From: Pseudomonas extremaustralis | GTDB lineage: Bacteria > Pseudomonadota > Gammaproteobacteria > Pseudomonadales > Pseudomonadaceae | DNA length: 64,000 bases | Reading direction: 5' to 3' | NCBI RefSeq assembly: GCF_900102035.1 | Contig: NZ_LT629689.1 | Span: forward strand, 3,642,001-3,706,000 | Shown here: piece after piece, positions 53,276 through 64,000 of the stretch | Position numbering within the stretch: position 1 is the stretch's first letter | Layout of the letters: each line of letters begins with the position of its first letter | The notes under the pieces: model-generated | The model's database searches: none | What the model saw: only the letters and a program-made list of their open reading frames with translations | Told to the model about the DNA's origin: nothing | Program-made: the position numbers and the translations under genes

Positions 53276-54657
53276 CACGCCACCTCGATCGCAGCCATCA
53301 GGCCGGTTTCCATATGGTCGATGACGTGGCAGTGGAACATCCACACCCCAGGGTTATCCGCCACCAGCGCCACGCGGGCGCGTTCGTTCTTGCCCAGCAG
53401 GTAGGTGTCGGTGAAATACGGAATCACCGCGTGGCGGTTCGAGGCGATCACCTTGAAGCTCATGCCGTGCAGGTGGATCGGGTGCTGGTACTGGGTCATG
53501 TTCTTCAATTCGAAAATGTAGCTCTTGCCCTTTTCCAGCTTGGCAATCGGGCGGTCGGCGCAGGTCTTGTCGGTGATGTCCCAGGCCTGGCCGTTGATCT
53601 GCCACAGGCTCGGCGGTTTGCCGTTGTCGACGTTGACCGAGACCGAGCCGACCCACTCGAAATTGAAGTTGAGTTTCTGTGCATTGGCCAGGTCTGGCTC
53701 GGCGATCGGGTTGGCGGGCAATGCCGGTGGCCATTCGCTCGGCGCATCGGCATTGGCCACGGAACGGAGGGTGCCGAGGCGCACCGGGCCATTGCGGATC
53801 GACAGCTCTTCGCCCGCGGGCGGGGCCTTGATCGCCAGGCAGATACGCATGCCTGGGCCCAACCAGTATTCCTTGCCGAGCGGGCGCGGCTCGACGGGGT
53901 TGCCGTCCAGTGCGTAGATCTGCGCTTCGGCGTCGGGGATGTTGATGCGATAGGTCAGGGTGTTGTCGAGGTTGAGCAGGCGCACACGGGTGATCTGCCC
54001 GGCGGGTAAGTCGATCACCGCCTGGGACACGCCATTGATCGTCGACAGACGCCCGGCCGTGCCGCCCCGCGCGGCTTCACGGGGGATGCTGAAGGGGACG
54101 AAAGCGCCCTCTTCGTCTACGTGCCAGCTTTTCAGGCTCAGGGTGCGTTCGTGCTTGAAGCCGGTGGGCTCGCGCTCCTCGACGATCAGCGGGCCGACCA
54201 GGCCACGGCCGAGTTCTTCGCTGCTGCTCACATGGGGGTGATACCAGTAGCTGCCGGCGTCGGGCACGCGGAATTTGTAGTCGAAGTATTCGCCGGGCAG
54301 TACCGGCAATTGCGAGACGTAGGGCACGCCGTCCATTTCCAGCGGCAGGCGGATGCCGTGCCAGTGGATGGTGGTGGCGACCGGCAGGTGGTTGATAAAG
54401 CGCACCCGCAGCCATTCGCCCTGGCGCACGCGCAACTCAGTGCCCGGCGCCGAAGGGCCGAACGCCCAGGCTGGGGTCTTGTGCCCCGGCACCAGCTCGA
54501 CGTCGAGCGGCGCGGCGATCAGTTCGTAATCGTGCCCCGCCTCGGCCTCGGCAACTTTCCCCAGCCAGTAGCGGTAGGCGCCACCGGCACCGACGCCCAC
54601 TACAGCCAGGCCTGCAAGACCACCCAGGATTTGTCGACGGGAAAAGGATCGGGACAC
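53275..54657 (-). CDS. Tat-exported multicopper oxidase
   Basis: A 460-residue laccase-like oxidase. The GTG at 54657 follows GAGG and gives a Tat signal (SRSFSRRQILGG, then a hydrophobic stretch). Copper ligands are complete: HWHG, HPH, HPIHLHG and HCHVIDHMETG. This fits a three-domain periplasmic multicopper oxidase; there is no Met-rich CueO insert. A role in copper tolerance or metal/phenol oxidation is plausible. An open extension of 21 codons upstream lacks a ribosome binding site. Confidence 0.88.
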   Translation of the reverse strand: MSRSFSRRQILGGLAGLAVVGVGAGGAYRYWLGKVAEAEAGHDYELIAAPLDVELVPGHKTPAWAFGPSAPGTELRVRQGEWLRVRFINHLPVATTIHWHGIRLPLEMDGVPYVSQLPVLPGEYFDYKFRVPDAGSYWYHPHVSSSEELGRGLVGPLIVEEREPTGFKHERTLSLKSWHVDEEGAFVPFSIPREAARGGTAGRLSTINGVSQAVIDLPAGQITRVRLLNLDNTLTYRINIPDAEAQIYALDGNPVEPRPLGKEYWLGPGMRICLAIKAPPAGEELSIRNGPVRLGTLRSVANADAPSEWPPALPANPIAEPDLANAQKLNFNFEWVGSVSVNVDNGKPPSLWQINGQAWDITDKTCADRPIAKLEKGKSYIFELKNMTQYQHPIHLHGMSFKVIASNRHAVIPYFTDTYLLGKNERARVALVADNPGVWMFHCHVIDHMETGLMAAIEVA

Positions 54658-54784
54658 AACAACCTCACGTATCTGCCACAGGCCAAGGGCCCGCAAAGGG
54701 CGGATACGATACACCTGCACCGGCTAAACAGTAAGGGTTCGCATTGCCATATGGCAGAAAGATGGCTGAAACCTGTAGGAGCGG

Positions 54785-55528
54785 TCAGGCCTTGGCAGCG
54801 GCCAGGATCAGGGCCTTCATCTCAGCCACCGCACCTTTGAAACCGACGAACAGCGCGTGTGCCACCAACGCATGGCCGATGTTCAGCTCATTGATGCCCT
54901 TGATCGCCGCCACGGCTTCGACGTTGTGGTAATGCAGGCCATGGCCGGCGTTGACGATCAGGCCTTCTTTAAGGCCGCAGTTCACGCCGTCGATGATGCG
55001 TTGCAGCTCGTCGGCCACTTCAGTCGGCGTGGTCGCGTCGGCATAACGGCCGGTGTGCAACTCAATGGCCGGCGCGCCGACCCGGCGCGCGGCTTCGATC
55101 TGGCGCTCGTCGGCATCGATGAACAGCGAGACTTCGCTGCCGATCTTCGACAAACGCTCTACCGCCGCCTTGATCCGCGCTTCCTGGCCGGCTACGTCGA
55201 GGCCGCCTTCGGTGGTCAGTTCCTGGCGGGTTTCCGGGACCAGGCAGATGTGCGCCGGGCGGATGCGCTCGGCAAAGGCCATCATTTCTTCGGTGACGCC
55301 CATCTCGAAGTTCATGCGGGTTTGCAGCACATCCTTGAGCAAGAGCACGTCGCGCTCCTGAATGTGGCGGCGATCTTCGCGCAGGTGCACGGTGATGCCA
55401 TCGGCGCCCGCTTCTTCGGCGTCCAGCGCGGCCTTGACCGGATCGGGGTAACGGGTGCCCCGGGCCTGGCGCAGAGTGGCGACGTGGTCGATGTTGACGC
55501 CAAGAAGAATGCGATTGCTGGTGCTCAC
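54785..55528 (-). CDS. pdxJ: Pyridoxine 5'-phosphate synthase PdxJ
   Basis: A 247-residue TIM-barrel enzyme that condenses 1-deoxyxylulose 5-phosphate with 3-amino-2-oxopropyl phosphate to form pyridoxine 5'-phosphate. [16 protein letters not shown] at the start and [13 protein letters not shown] carry the family's active-site residues; [10 protein letters not shown] is near the end. It follows recO, as in other gammaproteobacteria. Confidence 0.96.
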   Translation of the reverse strand: MSTSNRILLGVNIDHVATLRQARGTRYPDPVKAALDAEEAGADGITVHLREDRRHIQERDVLLLKDVLQTRMNFEMGVTEEMMAFAERIRPAHICLVPETRQELTTEGGLDVAGQEARIKAAVERLSKIGSEVSLFIDADERQIEAARRVGAPAIELHTGRYADATTPTEVADELQRIIDGVNCGLKEGLIVNAGHGLHYHNVEAVAAIKGINELNIGHALVAHALFVGFKGAVAEMKALILAAAKA

Positions 55529-55579
55529 GGAAGCGCTCCTGAAAAGGGAAAGAAACGCCGCACAGCATACACGGGGATG

Positions 55580-56269
55580 TCAGGGCTTTCGAAACAACTC
55601 GCGACTGACCAGCGGCCGTCCGCCCAAATGCACGGCGAGGGCCTGGCGCATCAGGCGCTTGGCGGCAGACAGGGCGCCGGGGGCGGTCCAGTCGGCTTCG
55701 CTCATGGCCAACAGCTCGGTGCCCTGGAACAGACCCGGTTGCAGCAGGTAGACACGCTCGAGGCCAGCGTCTACTTGCAGGCGGTACATGCCGTCGGCGG
55801 CGATAGGGTCGCCGTGCAGGTCGTTGCTCAGTTCGAAGCCATAGCCCAGGTCGTCGAGCAAGCGCCACTCGAACGCACGCAGCAGCGGTTCCAGGGGGCG
55901 ACCTTCGGCCAGGGCCAACAGGGTGGCGGCGTAGTGATCGAAGACCGCCGGGTGCGGGTCTTCGGCGGGCAGCAGGCGGATCAATAGTTCATTGAGGTAA
56001 AGGCCGCTGAACAGCGCCTCGCCATTGAGCCAGGCCGAGGTACCGACACTTTCCATGCGCCCGACGTTCTTCAGCTCGCCCTTGCCGCGAAACTCCACAT
56101 CCAGGGCCACGAACGGCCGCGCCAACGTGCCCGCCTTGCCCCGCGCACTGCGCAATACCGCGCGCAGTCGTCCTTGAGGCGTGAGGAAGTCCACCAACGC
56201 ACTGGTCTCGCGGTAGGCGCGGCTGTGCAAGACGTAGGCGAGCTGGCTGGGAGGTGGGGATTGGGACAT
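55580..56269 (-). CDS. recO: DNA repair protein RecO
   Basis: A 229-residue RecO. The N-terminal OB fold reads [20 protein letters not shown], and the middle has the helical domain with [15 protein letters not shown]. RecO works with RecR to load RecA on SSB-coated gaps. It is separated from era by a REPIN but retains the conserved order. Confidence 0.93.
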   Translation of the reverse strand: MSQSPPPSQLAYVLHSRAYRETSALVDFLTPQGRLRAVLRSARGKAGTLARPFVALDVEFRGKGELKNVGRMESVGTSAWLNGEALFSGLYLNELLIRLLPAEDPHPAVFDHYAATLLALAEGRPLEPLLRAFEWRLLDDLGYGFELSNDLHGDPIAADGMYRLQVDAGLERVYLLQPGLFQGTELLAMSEADWTAPGALSAAKRLMRQALAVHLGGRPLVSRELFRKP

Positions 56270-56301
56270 GGGGTTCTCGATCCTGAAAACAACATAAACC
56301 T

Positions 56302-56396
56302 AATGTGGGAGGGGGCTTGCTCCCGATGGCGGTGGTTCAGTCACTTATTCATCAACTGACCCACTGCTATCGGGAGCAAGCCCCCTCCCACATTTT
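56302..56396. repeat. REPIN between recO and era
   Basis: Two inverted REP arms of about 29 bases flank a 37-base spacer; one base in the arms is mismatched (GATGGC against GCTATC). Its plus-strand end is followed by six T. It interrupts the otherwise tight era-recO run and is nearly identical in arm sequence to the one at 52668. Confidence 0.85.
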
Positions 56397-56412
56397 TTGC
56401 CCTGCGGTGTGC

Positions 56413-57315
56413 TTACAGGTCGCCGTAGCCCAGGGAGCGCAGTGCACGCTCGTCGTCGGACCAGCCGCCTTTAACCTTCACCCACAGGTTGAGCATGATC
56501 TTGGAATCGAACAGCAATTCCATGTCCTTGCGCGCTTCGGTGCCGATGCGTTTGATGCGCTCGCCCTTGTCGCCAATGATGATTTTCTTCTGGCCGTCAC
56601 GTTCAACGAGGATCAGCGCATGGATATGCAAGGTCTTGCCCTGCTGCTTGAACTCTTCGATTTCGACGGTGATCTGGTACGGCAGCTCGGCGCCCATCTG
56701 GCGCATGATTTTCTCGCGCACCAGTTCGGCGGCGAGGAAACGGCTGCTGCGGTCGGTGATCTGGTCTTCCGGGAAGAAGTGCTCGTTCTCCGGCAGGTAG
56801 CCGGCGATCACACGCTCCAGGGCGTCGAGGTTGTGGCCGTGCTGGGCCGAGATCGGCATGATCTGGGCGTTCGGCAGTTGCTCCTGCAACCAGCTCAGGT
56901 GCGGCATCAGCTCGGCTTTGTCTTCGATGCGGTCGGTCTTGTTCAGCGCGACGATCAACGGGCCGGTGACGTACTGCACACGCTCGAGGACCATCTGGTC
57001 TTCGTCGGTCCACTTGGTGCGGTCGACCACGAAGATCACCACGTCGACGTCCTTCAACGCCGCCGAAGCGGTCTTGTTCATGTAGCGGTTCAGGGCTTTC
57101 TCGCCGCCTTTGTGCATGCCGGGGGTGTCGACGTAGACCGCTTGCACGTTGCCTTCGGTCTTGATGCCCAGCATGTTGTGGCGGGTGGTCTGCGGCTTGC
57201 GCGAGGTGATCGCGAGCTTCTGGCCGAGGATGTGGTTGAGCAACGTGGACTTGCCCACGTTCGGACGGCCGACGATGGCAACATAGCCACAGCGTGTTGC
57301 GGTTGAATCAGTCAT
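56413..57315 (-). CDS. era: GTPase Era
   Basis: A 300-residue GTPase for 16S rRNA maturation. G1 is [10 protein letters not shown]3 is DTPG and G4 is NKTD, followed by the C-terminal KH domain with [15 protein letters not shown]. The ATG at 57315 overlaps the end of rnc by eight bases, which is the standard arrangement. Longer in-frame starts fall inside rnc and are not needed. Confidence 0.97.
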   Translation of the reverse strand: MTDSTATRCGYVAIVGRPNVGKSTLLNHILGQKLAITSRKPQTTRHNMLGIKTEGNVQAVYVDTPGMHKGGEKALNRYMNKTASAALKDVDVVIFVVDRTKWTDEDQMVLERVQYVTGPLIVALNKTDRIEDKAELMPHLSWLQEQLPNAQIMPISAQHGHNLDALERVIAGYLPENEHFFPEDQITDRSSRFLAAELVREKIMRQMGAELPYQITVEIEEFKQQGKTLHIHALILVERDGQKKIIIGDKGERIKRIGTEARKDMELLFDSKIMLNLWVKVKGGWSDDERALRSLGYGDL

Positions 57316-57997
57316 GGCCATTCTCCACGCCCAGGGCAATCAGTGCTGCGGCGGCCGCTACCTGTTCGGCAATACGACGGCTCACACCCTGACCTCGGCT
57401 TTTTTCGTTCAGTAAGGTGATTTCACATTCCACGAAGAACACGCGGCAATGGGGCTCACCCTGGATATCCACCACTTCGTAGCGTGGCAGTTCGCACCCG
57501 CGCGACTGCAGGAATTCCTGCAGGCGGGTCTTGGGATCTTTGTTGGTGTCGACCAGCGTGAGGCTTTCGATCTCGGACGTCAGCCAGGCGGTGACACGTG
57601 CCTTGGCCGCTTCCATGCCTGCATCGAGGTAGATCGCACCGATCAACGCCTCAAGGGCATCGGCCAGGATCGATTCGCGACGGAAACCGCCGCTCTTCAA
57701 CTCACCGGAACCCAGGCGCAGGTATTCGCCCAAGCCAAAGCCACGGGCCAGCACGGCCAGGGTCTCGCCCTTCACCAACCGCGCACGCAAGCGCGACAGT
57801 TGGCCTTCACGGGCTTGGGGAAAACGCTCGAACAGCGCTTCACCGGCGACGAAATTGAGGATGGCATCACCGAGGAATTCCAGGCGCTCGTTATTGCGCC
57901 CTGCAAAACTGCGGTGTGTGAGGGCAAGGACCATTAATTCCTGATCCTTGAAGGTGTAGCCGAGCTGACGCTCGAGACGACTTAAAGAAACGCTCAC
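57308..57997 (-). CDS. rnc: Ribonuclease III
   Basis: A 229-residue endonuclease for double-stranded RNA. The signature [15 protein letters not shown] carries the catalytic acidic residues, and a C-terminal dsRNA-binding domain begins at about residue 155. It overlaps era. Upstream, 150 bases separate it from lepB. Confidence 0.97.
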   Translation of the reverse strand: MSVSLSRLERQLGYTFKDQELMVLALTHRSFAGRNNERLEFLGDAILNFVAGEALFERFPQAREGQLSRLRARLVKGETLAVLARGFGLGEYLRLGSGELKSGGFRRESILADALEALIGAIYLDAGMEAAKARVTAWLTSEIESLTLVDTNKDPKTRLQEFLQSRGCELPRYEVVDIQGEPHCRVFFVECEITLLNEKSRGQGVSRRIAEQVAAAAALIALGVENGHD

Positions 57998-58119
57998 GGT
58001 TTACCCATATCTGTTTGGTGGCACCGGCGGCCATCGACGATTGACGCAGTGTTCAAATTCAAATCCTGGTTGGTGCTGCATGAGGCAGGACAGATTTGTC
58101 CCAGCCCCAGAAAAGCATT

Positions 58120-58141
58120 CGGCGCTGTGATCACAGCGCCG
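58120..58141. terminator. 22-bp perfect palindrome after lepB
   Basis: A perfect 22-bp dyad, half-site CGGCGCTGTGA, begins 7 bases after the lepB stop on the minus strand and is followed there by AATGCTTTTC. It may terminate the lepA-lepB transcript ahead of rnc. The 150-base gap holds no gene; P. aeruginosa has a DUF4845 gene at this point. Confidence 0.5.
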
Positions 58142-58147
58142 TCTGTA

Positions 58148-59002
58148 TTACTTGATCAGCCCGACCCGCGAGAAGTTCGGCAGGTGGCTGAGCTTGGGTT
58201 CCGGCCAGCTCATCCAGACCGCGAAGGCCTTGCCGACGATATTCTCGTCGGGAACCATGCCCAGCAGGTCCTTGGGAATGGTGGGGTCATCCCAGTAGCG
58301 GCTGTCGTTGGAGTTGTCGCGGTTGTCGCCCATCATGAAATAGTGCCCGGCCGGCACTTTCCATTCGCCATCGGGCTGTGCACGGTAGCGGGTCATTTCC
58401 TTGCGGATCTGGTGCTCGACGGTGCCGAGTTTTTCCTGGTACAGCTCGGCGCTGCCCAGGGTGTTCGGCTCGATGCCCAGCAGCTTTTCGGCCACCGACT
58501 CACCGTTGATGAACAGGCGTTTGTCGCTGGTGTAGCGGATCACGTCACCCGGCAGGCCGACTACACGCTTGATGTAGTTGACGTTCGGATCGCTCGGGTA
58601 GCGGAACACCATCACGTCGCCGCGCTGCGGATCGCCGACCTCGATGACCTTCTTGTCGATCACCGGCAGGCGGATCCCGTAGGAAAACTTATTCACCAGG
58701 ATGAAGTCGCCCACGTCCAGGGTGGGTTTCATCGACCCCGAAGGGATCTGAAACGGCTCCACCAGGAACGAACGCAGCACCAGCACGATGAACAACACCG
58801 GGAAGAACGACTTGCCGTATTCAACCAGCAAAGGCTCTTTGTTCAGCTTCTCGATCACCACGCCATCGGGCTGGCTGACGCTGCCTTGATAGGACGCGAT
58901 AGCCGCCCGCCGACGCGGGGCGAAGAACACCAGATCGAGCAACGCCAGGAGTCCGCAAACGGCAACGGCGATGACCAGCAACAGCGGGAAATTTAGCGAC
59001 AT
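58148..59002 (-). CDS. lepB: Signal peptidase I LepB
   Basis: A 284-residue type I signal peptidase. Two N-terminal membrane segments (about 5-27 and 66-83) precede the periplasmic catalytic domain with Ser90 (PSGSMKPTL) and Lys145 (NYIKRVVGLPGD). MGDNRDNSNDSRYW is the conserved box E. It follows lepA by five bases. Confidence 0.97.
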   Translation of the reverse strand: MSLNFPLLLVIAVAVCGLLALLDLVFFAPRRRAAIASYQGSVSQPDGVVIEKLNKEPLLVEYGKSFFPVLFIVLVLRSFLVEPFQIPSGSMKPTLDVGDFILVNKFSYGIRLPVIDKKVIEVGDPQRGDVMVFRYPSDPNVNYIKRVVGLPGDVIRYTSDKRLFINGESVAEKLLGIEPNTLGSAELYQEKLGTVEHQIRKEMTRYRAQPDGEWKVPAGHYFMMGDNRDNSNDSRYWDDPTIPKDLLGMVPDENIVGKAFAVWMSWPEPKLSHLPNFSRVGLIK

Positions 59003-59007
59003 AGGAC

Positions 59008-60807
59008 CTAACTATCCAACCTGAGCACCGCAAGGAAGGCTTCTTGTGGAATTTCCACGTTGCCCACTTGCTTCATGCGTTTTTTACCGGCCTTTTGCTT
59101 CTCAAGCAGCTTGCGCTTACGGCTTACGTCACCGCCGTAGCATTTGGCCAGTACGTTCTTTCTGAGAGCCTTGACAGAGGTCCGCGCAATGATCTGCCCG
59201 CCAATGGCGGCCTGGATCGCGACGTCGAACATCTGGCGCGGAATCAGTTCTTTCATTTTCTCGGTCAACTGACGACCTTTGTAGTGCGCGTTGTCCTTGT
59301 GCACGATCAGTGCCAGGGCATCGACCTTGTCGCCGTTGATCAACACATCCAGTTTCACCAGATTAGCCGATTGGTAACGATCGAAATGGTAGTCCAGCGA
59401 AGCATAGCCGCGACTGGTGGATTTGAGACGGTCGAAGAAGTCCAGGACCACTTCGTTCATCGGCAAATCGTAGGTCACTTGCACCTGGGTCCCGAGAAAC
59501 AGCATGTCGTGCTGTACGCCACGCTTCTCGATACACAGGGTAATGACGTTGCCCAGGTGTTCCTGCGGCACCAGGATATTGGCGCGCACGATCGGTTCGC
59601 GCATGTCTTCGATGGACGACAGGTCCGGGAGCTTGGACGGGTTGTCGACGTAAATCGTTTCACCGTTTTTCAGCAACAGCTCAAAAATAACGGTTGGCGC
59701 GGTGGTGATCAGGTCCAGGTCGTATTCGCGCTCGAGGCGCTCCTGGATGATCTCCATGTGCAGCATGCCCAGGAACCCGCAACGGAAACCGAAGCCCAGG
59801 GCGTCGGAGCTTTCCGGGGTGTACTGCAACGACGAGTCGTTGAGGGTCAGCTTCTGCAGGGCTTCGCGGAAGTCTTCGAAGTCGTCGGAGCTGACCGGGA
59901 ACAGGCCGGCGTATACCTGCGGCTGGATGCGTTTGAAGCCCGGCAGCACGTCGACGTCAGGGGTGCTGCTCAAGGTCAGGGTGTCACCTACCGGTGCACC
60001 GTGGATGTCCTTGATGCCGGCGATGATGAAACCGACTTCGCCGGCTTTCAGATCAACGGTGGCGGTATGTTTCGGGTTGAACACACCGACGCTGTCCACG
60101 AGGTGGATCTTGCCGGTGGATTTGACCAGGATCTTGTCGCCTTTCTTCACACGGCCGTGGCGTACGCGGACCAGGGAGACAACCCCCAGGTAGTTGTCGA
60201 ACCAGGAGTCGATGATCAACGCTTGCAGCGGATCTTCGATGTTGCCGGTCGGGGCGGGGATGGTCTTGACCAGGCGCTCGAGCACTTCGTCGACGCCCAG
60301 GCCGGTCTTGGCGCTGCACTCGACGGCGTCGGTGGCGTCAATGCCGATGATTTTTTCGATTTCTTCCTTCACGCGGTCCGGATCGGCCTGGGGCAAGTCG
60401 ATCTTGTTCAGCACCGGCATGACTTCCAGGCCTTGCTCGATGGCGGTGTAGCAGTTGGCCACGGACTGGGCTTCAACGCCCTGCCCCGCGTCCACCACCA
60501 GCAGCGCGCCTTCACAGGCCGCCAGGGAGCGGCTGACTTCGTAGGTGAAGTCAACGTGGCCGGGGGTGTCGATGAAGTTCAGTTGGTACTTGATACCGTC
60601 TTTGGCGGTGTAGTACAGGGTGACGCTGTGGGCCTTGATGGTGATCCCGCGCTCGCGCTCGAGGTCCATGGAGTCCAATACCTGGGCTTCCATTTCACGC
60701 TCGGCAAGGCCGCCGCACATCTGGATGAATCGATCGGCCAGCGTCGACTTGCCATGGTCAATGTGGGCGATGATGGAGAAATTGCGGATATGACTCAAAT
60801 CACTCAC
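59008..60807 (-). CDS. lepA: Elongation factor 4 LepA
   Basis: A 599-residue translational GTPase. The N-terminus reads [14 protein letters not shown] (G1), with DTPGHVDF (G3) and NKIDLP (G4). The characteristic LepA C-terminal domain ([20 protein letters not shown]) is present. It heads the lepA-lepB unit on the minus strand. Confidence 0.97.
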   Translation of the reverse strand: MSDLSHIRNFSIIAHIDHGKSTLADRFIQMCGGLAEREMEAQVLDSMDLERERGITIKAHSVTLYYTAKDGIKYQLNFIDTPGHVDFTYEVSRSLAACEGALLVVDAGQGVEAQSVANCYTAIEQGLEVMPVLNKIDLPQADPDRVKEEIEKIIGIDATDAVECSAKTGLGVDEVLERLVKTIPAPTGNIEDPLQALIIDSWFDNYLGVVSLVRVRHGRVKKGDKILVKSTGKIHLVDSVGVFNPKHTATVDLKAGEVGFIIAGIKDIHGAPVGDTLTLSSTPDVDVLPGFKRIQPQVYAGLFPVSSDDFEDFREALQKLTLNDSSLQYTPESSDALGFGFRCGFLGMLHMEIIQERLEREYDLDLITTAPTVIFELLLKNGETIYVDNPSKLPDLSSIEDMREPIVRANILVPQEHLGNVITLCIEKRGVQHDMLFLGTQVQVTYDLPMNEVVLDFFDRLKSTSRGYASLDYHFDRYQSANLVKLDVLINGDKVDALALIVHKDNAHYKGRQLTEKMKELIPRQMFDVAIQAAIGGQIIARTSVKALRKNVLAKCYGGDVSRKRKLLEKQKAGKKRMKQVGNVEIPQEAFLAVLRLDS

Positions 60808-60903
60808 GGATCAACACTCAAAAAGGCTGCAGGCAGATTGCCCGCTGAAAAATAGCCGGGAATTGTACCTGAAGCTCAGACCAGACGTCATCTTTGCTGA
60901 CCA

Positions 60904-60946
60904 GAACAAAAATGCCCCGATCGCTCGACCGGGGCATTTTTTGTTC
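60904..60946. terminator. Intrinsic terminator of lptFG
   Basis: Stem AATGCCCCG / CGGGGCATT with a 10-base loop is extended by A/T tails on both sides. On the minus strand it follows the lptG stop (60959) and ends in a T-run. It separates lptFG from lepA. Confidence 0.85.
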
Positions 60947-60958
60947 ATAAGCGCAGCA

Positions 60959-62038
60959 TCAACCGGCGCGACGCAACAGCCACAACCCGGCCAGGGCGCA
61001 GATGGCGGTGGGTACCAGCACCGCAAACAGCGGTGAGAAACCGAACACCAGGCTCGATGGGCCAAGCAGGTCCTGGGCGATACGGAAGGTGAAGCCCACC
61101 AGCACGCCGGTGAATACACGCTGCCCCAGGGTCACGGAGCGCAACGGGCCGAAGATGAACGAGATCGCCATCAGCACCAGCGCGGCGGTCACCACCGGCT
61201 GCAACACCTTGACCCAGAACGCCAGCCAGTAACGACCGTTATTCAGGCCCTGCTCCTTGAGGTAATGGATATAGCCCCACAGCCCGGAGATCGGCAGGCT
61301 TTCAGGGATCATCACCACCGTGTTGAGCAGTTCCGGCTTCAGCGCGATATCCCACTGTTCGGTCGGCACATTGATGACTTCGGTGCTGGCCTTGGTGCCT
61401 TGGCCGACATTACGGAAGTAGGTGGTGGTGACATCGCTCAACTGCCACTGTTCGGCGCTGTACTGCGCACGTTTGGCGAAGCTGGACGACAACATGTGGC
61501 GCTCTTTGTCGAACGTGTAGCGCGTCACCCCAAGCAACAGGCCGTCGGGCTGCACGGCGTTGATGTGGATGAATTCGTCACCCTGACGGTGCCACAACCC
61601 GTGCCGGGAGCTTTGCGCATCGCCCGAGCCCTGGGCCAGGGCACGGTTGGCCTGGGCGGTGGTTTCGGCCGGTGGCGCCACGTATTCGCCGATCAGCACG
61701 CTGCACAGCATCAGCAGCAACATGGGTTTCATCACCGCCCAGACGATACGACCAATGGACACCCCGGCGGCGCGCATGATGGTCAGTTCGCTGTTGCTGG
61801 CCAGGCCGCCCAGGCCGATCAGGCAGCCGATCAGCGCGGCCATCGGCATCATGTCGTAGAGGCGACGCGGCGCGGTGAGGGCCACGTAGCTCAGCACATC
61901 CCACACGGTGTAGGTGTCGCTGACGTTGCCCACTTCATCGATGAAGGCGAACAACGAAGCCAGGCCCAGGATGATGCCCAATACCGCCAGGATGGCGATC
62001 AGTACGCTGCTACCAATATAGCGATCGAGCTTAGCCAC
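60959..62038 (-). CDS. lptG: LPS export permease LptG
   Basis: A 359-residue inner-membrane component of the LptB2FG transporter that extracts LPS. Six transmembrane helices and a periplasmic beta-jellyroll are predicted; family text includes LDRYIGSSVLIAI and NSELTIMRAAGVS. The GTG at 62038 has AAGGAG seven bases upstream and overlaps the lptF stop by eight bases. Confidence 0.93.
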   Translation of the reverse strand: MAKLDRYIGSSVLIAILAVLGIILGLASLFAFIDEVGNVSDTYTVWDVLSYVALTAPRRLYDMMPMAALIGCLIGLGGLASNSELTIMRAAGVSIGRIVWAVMKPMLLLMLCSVLIGEYVAPPAETTAQANRALAQGSGDAQSSRHGLWHRQGDEFIHINAVQPDGLLLGVTRYTFDKERHMLSSSFAKRAQYSAEQWQLSDVTTTYFRNVGQGTKASTEVINVPTEQWDIALKPELLNTVVMIPESLPISGLWGYIHYLKEQGLNNGRYWLAFWVKVLQPVVTAALVLMAISFIFGPLRSVTLGQRVFTGVLVGFTFRIAQDLLGPSSLVFGFSPLFAVLVPTAICALAGLWLLRRAG

Positions 62039-63148
62039 GAGCCAACTCCTTCTGGCCACGATGGCTCATCATTTTCAAGCGTAGGGGCTCCCAATAAAGC
62101 AGCCCCAGGCCGATCATCAGGAAGATCCCGTGTACCCACCACAGGCCGAGGAGCGGCGACAGCTTGCCTTTCTCCAGGGAGCCACGGGCGGAAATCAGGA
62201 TAGTCAGGTAAGCCATGTACAGCAGGATCGCCGGCAACAGCTTGAGGAAACGTCCCTGGCGCGGGTTGACGCGCGACAGCGGCACCGCCATCAGGGTCAC
62301 GATAAACACCAGCAGCGGCAGGGAAATACGCCATTGCAGTTCGGCGATCGAGCGCAACTCCTTGCTGCCCAGCAGCTCGGATGTGGGGAGAGCGTCGCGG
62401 TCGGTGACTTCGTCGCTGATATCCGGGCGAGCCAGCATCGCGCCATAAGTGTCGTACTTGATCGCACGATAATCAGCCATGCCGGGGCTACCGTCGTAGC
62501 GATAGCCATTTTCCAGAATCAGGTAGCGGCTGCCGTCAGGACGCACTTCCTGGCGACCGGAATCGGCCACCAGTACGGAAATACCACGGTCTTTCTTGTC
62601 CTGGCCCAAACGTTTCTCGGAGATGAACACACCGCCCAGATTGGCGCGATCGTCGGTCAAGGTTTCCGTGTAAGTCACCCGCGAACCGTCACTGAGCGCC
62701 TGGAAGCGGCCGGGTTCAAGGGTATCGAACTCAGTCATCGCATCCTGTTTGTTCAATACCAACTGAAATTGCATGGCGCCCTGGGGGCCAGGCTCAGGCT
62801 CAGCCAGGCCACGATCAGCGCGACGCCGGCGGCCGGGATCATGGTCATGCCCAGCAGGCGCTGCTGGCTCATGCCGGTGGCCGAGAGCACGGTCATTTCG
62901 CTCTCAAGGTACAGACGGCCATAAGCCAGCAGAATCCCGAGGAACAGGCCCAAGGGCAGGATCAGTTGCAGGAACCCCGGCAGGCGAAAGCCCATGATCA
63001 GGAACAGCGAGCCCGGGTCCAGGGCGCCGGAGGCAGCCTGGGCCAGGTATTTGACGAAACGACCACTCATGATGATGACTAGCAACACCGCACTCACGGC
63101 ACTCAGGGTCAACAGGACTTCGCGGGACAGATAACGGAAGACGATCAA
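62031..63148 (-). pseudogene. lptF: LPS export permease LptF, broken by a 1-base frameshift
   Basis: Two frames together encode a full LptF. The N-terminal part (IVFRYLSREVLLTL to WLSLSLAP) shifts frame at a run of five G (62783-62787 on the plus strand) and stops at 62753. The rest (QFQLVLNKQDAMTEFDTL onward) continues in the other frame to 62031. Adding one G/C restores SLSLAPQGA and a 372-residue protein, the usual LptF length. The TTG at 63148 with GGAG upstream is the likely start. Because LptF is normally essential, a base-calling or assembly error is at least as likely as a real mutation. An internal ATG at 62774 exists in the second frame. Confidence 0.85.
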
Positions 63149-63421
63149 ACCAGACACTCCAGGGTTGTCAGGCTAAGGCGGCCAAACAAGCAAGCATACC
63201 GAGTCAGCCCGTTTCAAAGGGGCCGGCTAAAAAGATGGCGCATTATCCTGTGATTGACCGCGCCTGTCACGGAGCTTGCTCACGCGCAGGCACAAAGCGT
63301 GCACCAAGGGTTGTCAGGCTCCGCCGGCGAGGTTCAAACTGCGGCCTTTGCCGCTGGCGGTTTACACGGCTGCCGCGCTTTAAAGCCTGGTTACGAATGC
63401 CAGGCTCTCAGACCTTTATAA

Positions 63422-64000
<579 letters not shown>

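Noticed and set aside
57998..58147. Loss of a DUF4845 gene between lepB and rnc
   Set aside because: The gene is present there in P. aeruginosa, but I cannot show it was ever present in this lineage, and the gap holds no clear remnant.

Overview
The window is a high-GC gammaproteobacterial chromosome segment that reads as Pseudomonas, most likely the P. fluorescens group. The lepA-lepB-rnc-era-recO-pdxJ block, the lptFG/pepA divergence, the second Lon protease beside a chagasin-type inhibitor, PQQ glucose dehydrogenase and GTGGGAG...CTCCCAC REP/REPIN repeats all fit that assignment. I see no tRNA, rRNA, CRISPR array, phage or insertion sequence. About 50 protein genes are supported, most in short operons with 1-8 base overlaps.

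Layout. 1-3.4 kb: a DsbA/FrnE-like oxidoreductase (cut by the window edge), an exported alpha/beta hydrolase divergent from metR with a MetR box between them, then GNAT and Nudix genes. 3.4-11.2 kb: a signalling cluster with a REC/HD-GYP-like regulator divergent from REC-GGDEF-EAL, a di-haem peroxidase, a membrane histidine kinase and a REC-histidine kinase. 11.3-13 kb: a membrane-anchored FMN glutamate-synthase-like protein. 13-17.6 kb: a gtrA-gtrB-gtrII type surface-glycan glucosylation operon plus a GT-C glycosyltransferase; its last two genes are clearly AT-richer. 17.8-25.5 kb: OpgC and a 2164-residue LRR/NEL-type E3 ubiquitin ligase candidate. 25.5-30.5 kb: an amino-acid permease and a long class A penicillin-binding protein. 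30.5-36.2 kb: a CS1-type (alpha-clade) chaperone-usher pilus with two pilins. 36.7-38.9 kb: PadR regulator, siderophore-interacting protein, Pr6Pr membrane protein and a VF530 protein. 39-46.4 kb: ZnuD-like receptor with a Zur-like box, glucose dehydrogenase, and a GGDEF/EAL sensor. 46.7-50.8 kb: asrA-type Lon behind a sigma-32-like promoter, icp, a YhhN protein and an unknown protein. 50.9-54.7 kb: cmoAB, tadA and a multicopper oxidase. 54.8-64 kb: conserved housekeeping genes, lptG, a frameshifted lptF, and the start of pepA.

How parts work together. The 3.4-11.2 kb genes look like one phosphorelay that could tie a periplasmic redox signal to c-di-GMP turnover: two regulators share an unusual receiver, and a 14-codon leader peptide is overlap-coupled to the EAL gene. 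Surface remodelling recurs (gtr operon, OpgC, pilus, PBP). A 24-bp element sits 49 and 59 bases upstream of gtrA and of a gene of unknown function 33 kb away, in the same orientation, which suggests shared control.

Most notable: the giant NEL-type effector candidate, the peroxidase/phosphorelay/c-di-GMP cluster, the shared 24-bp element, the sigma-32-like promoter before the Lon gene, and the single-base frameshift in lptF, which may be an assembly error because that gene is normally essential.
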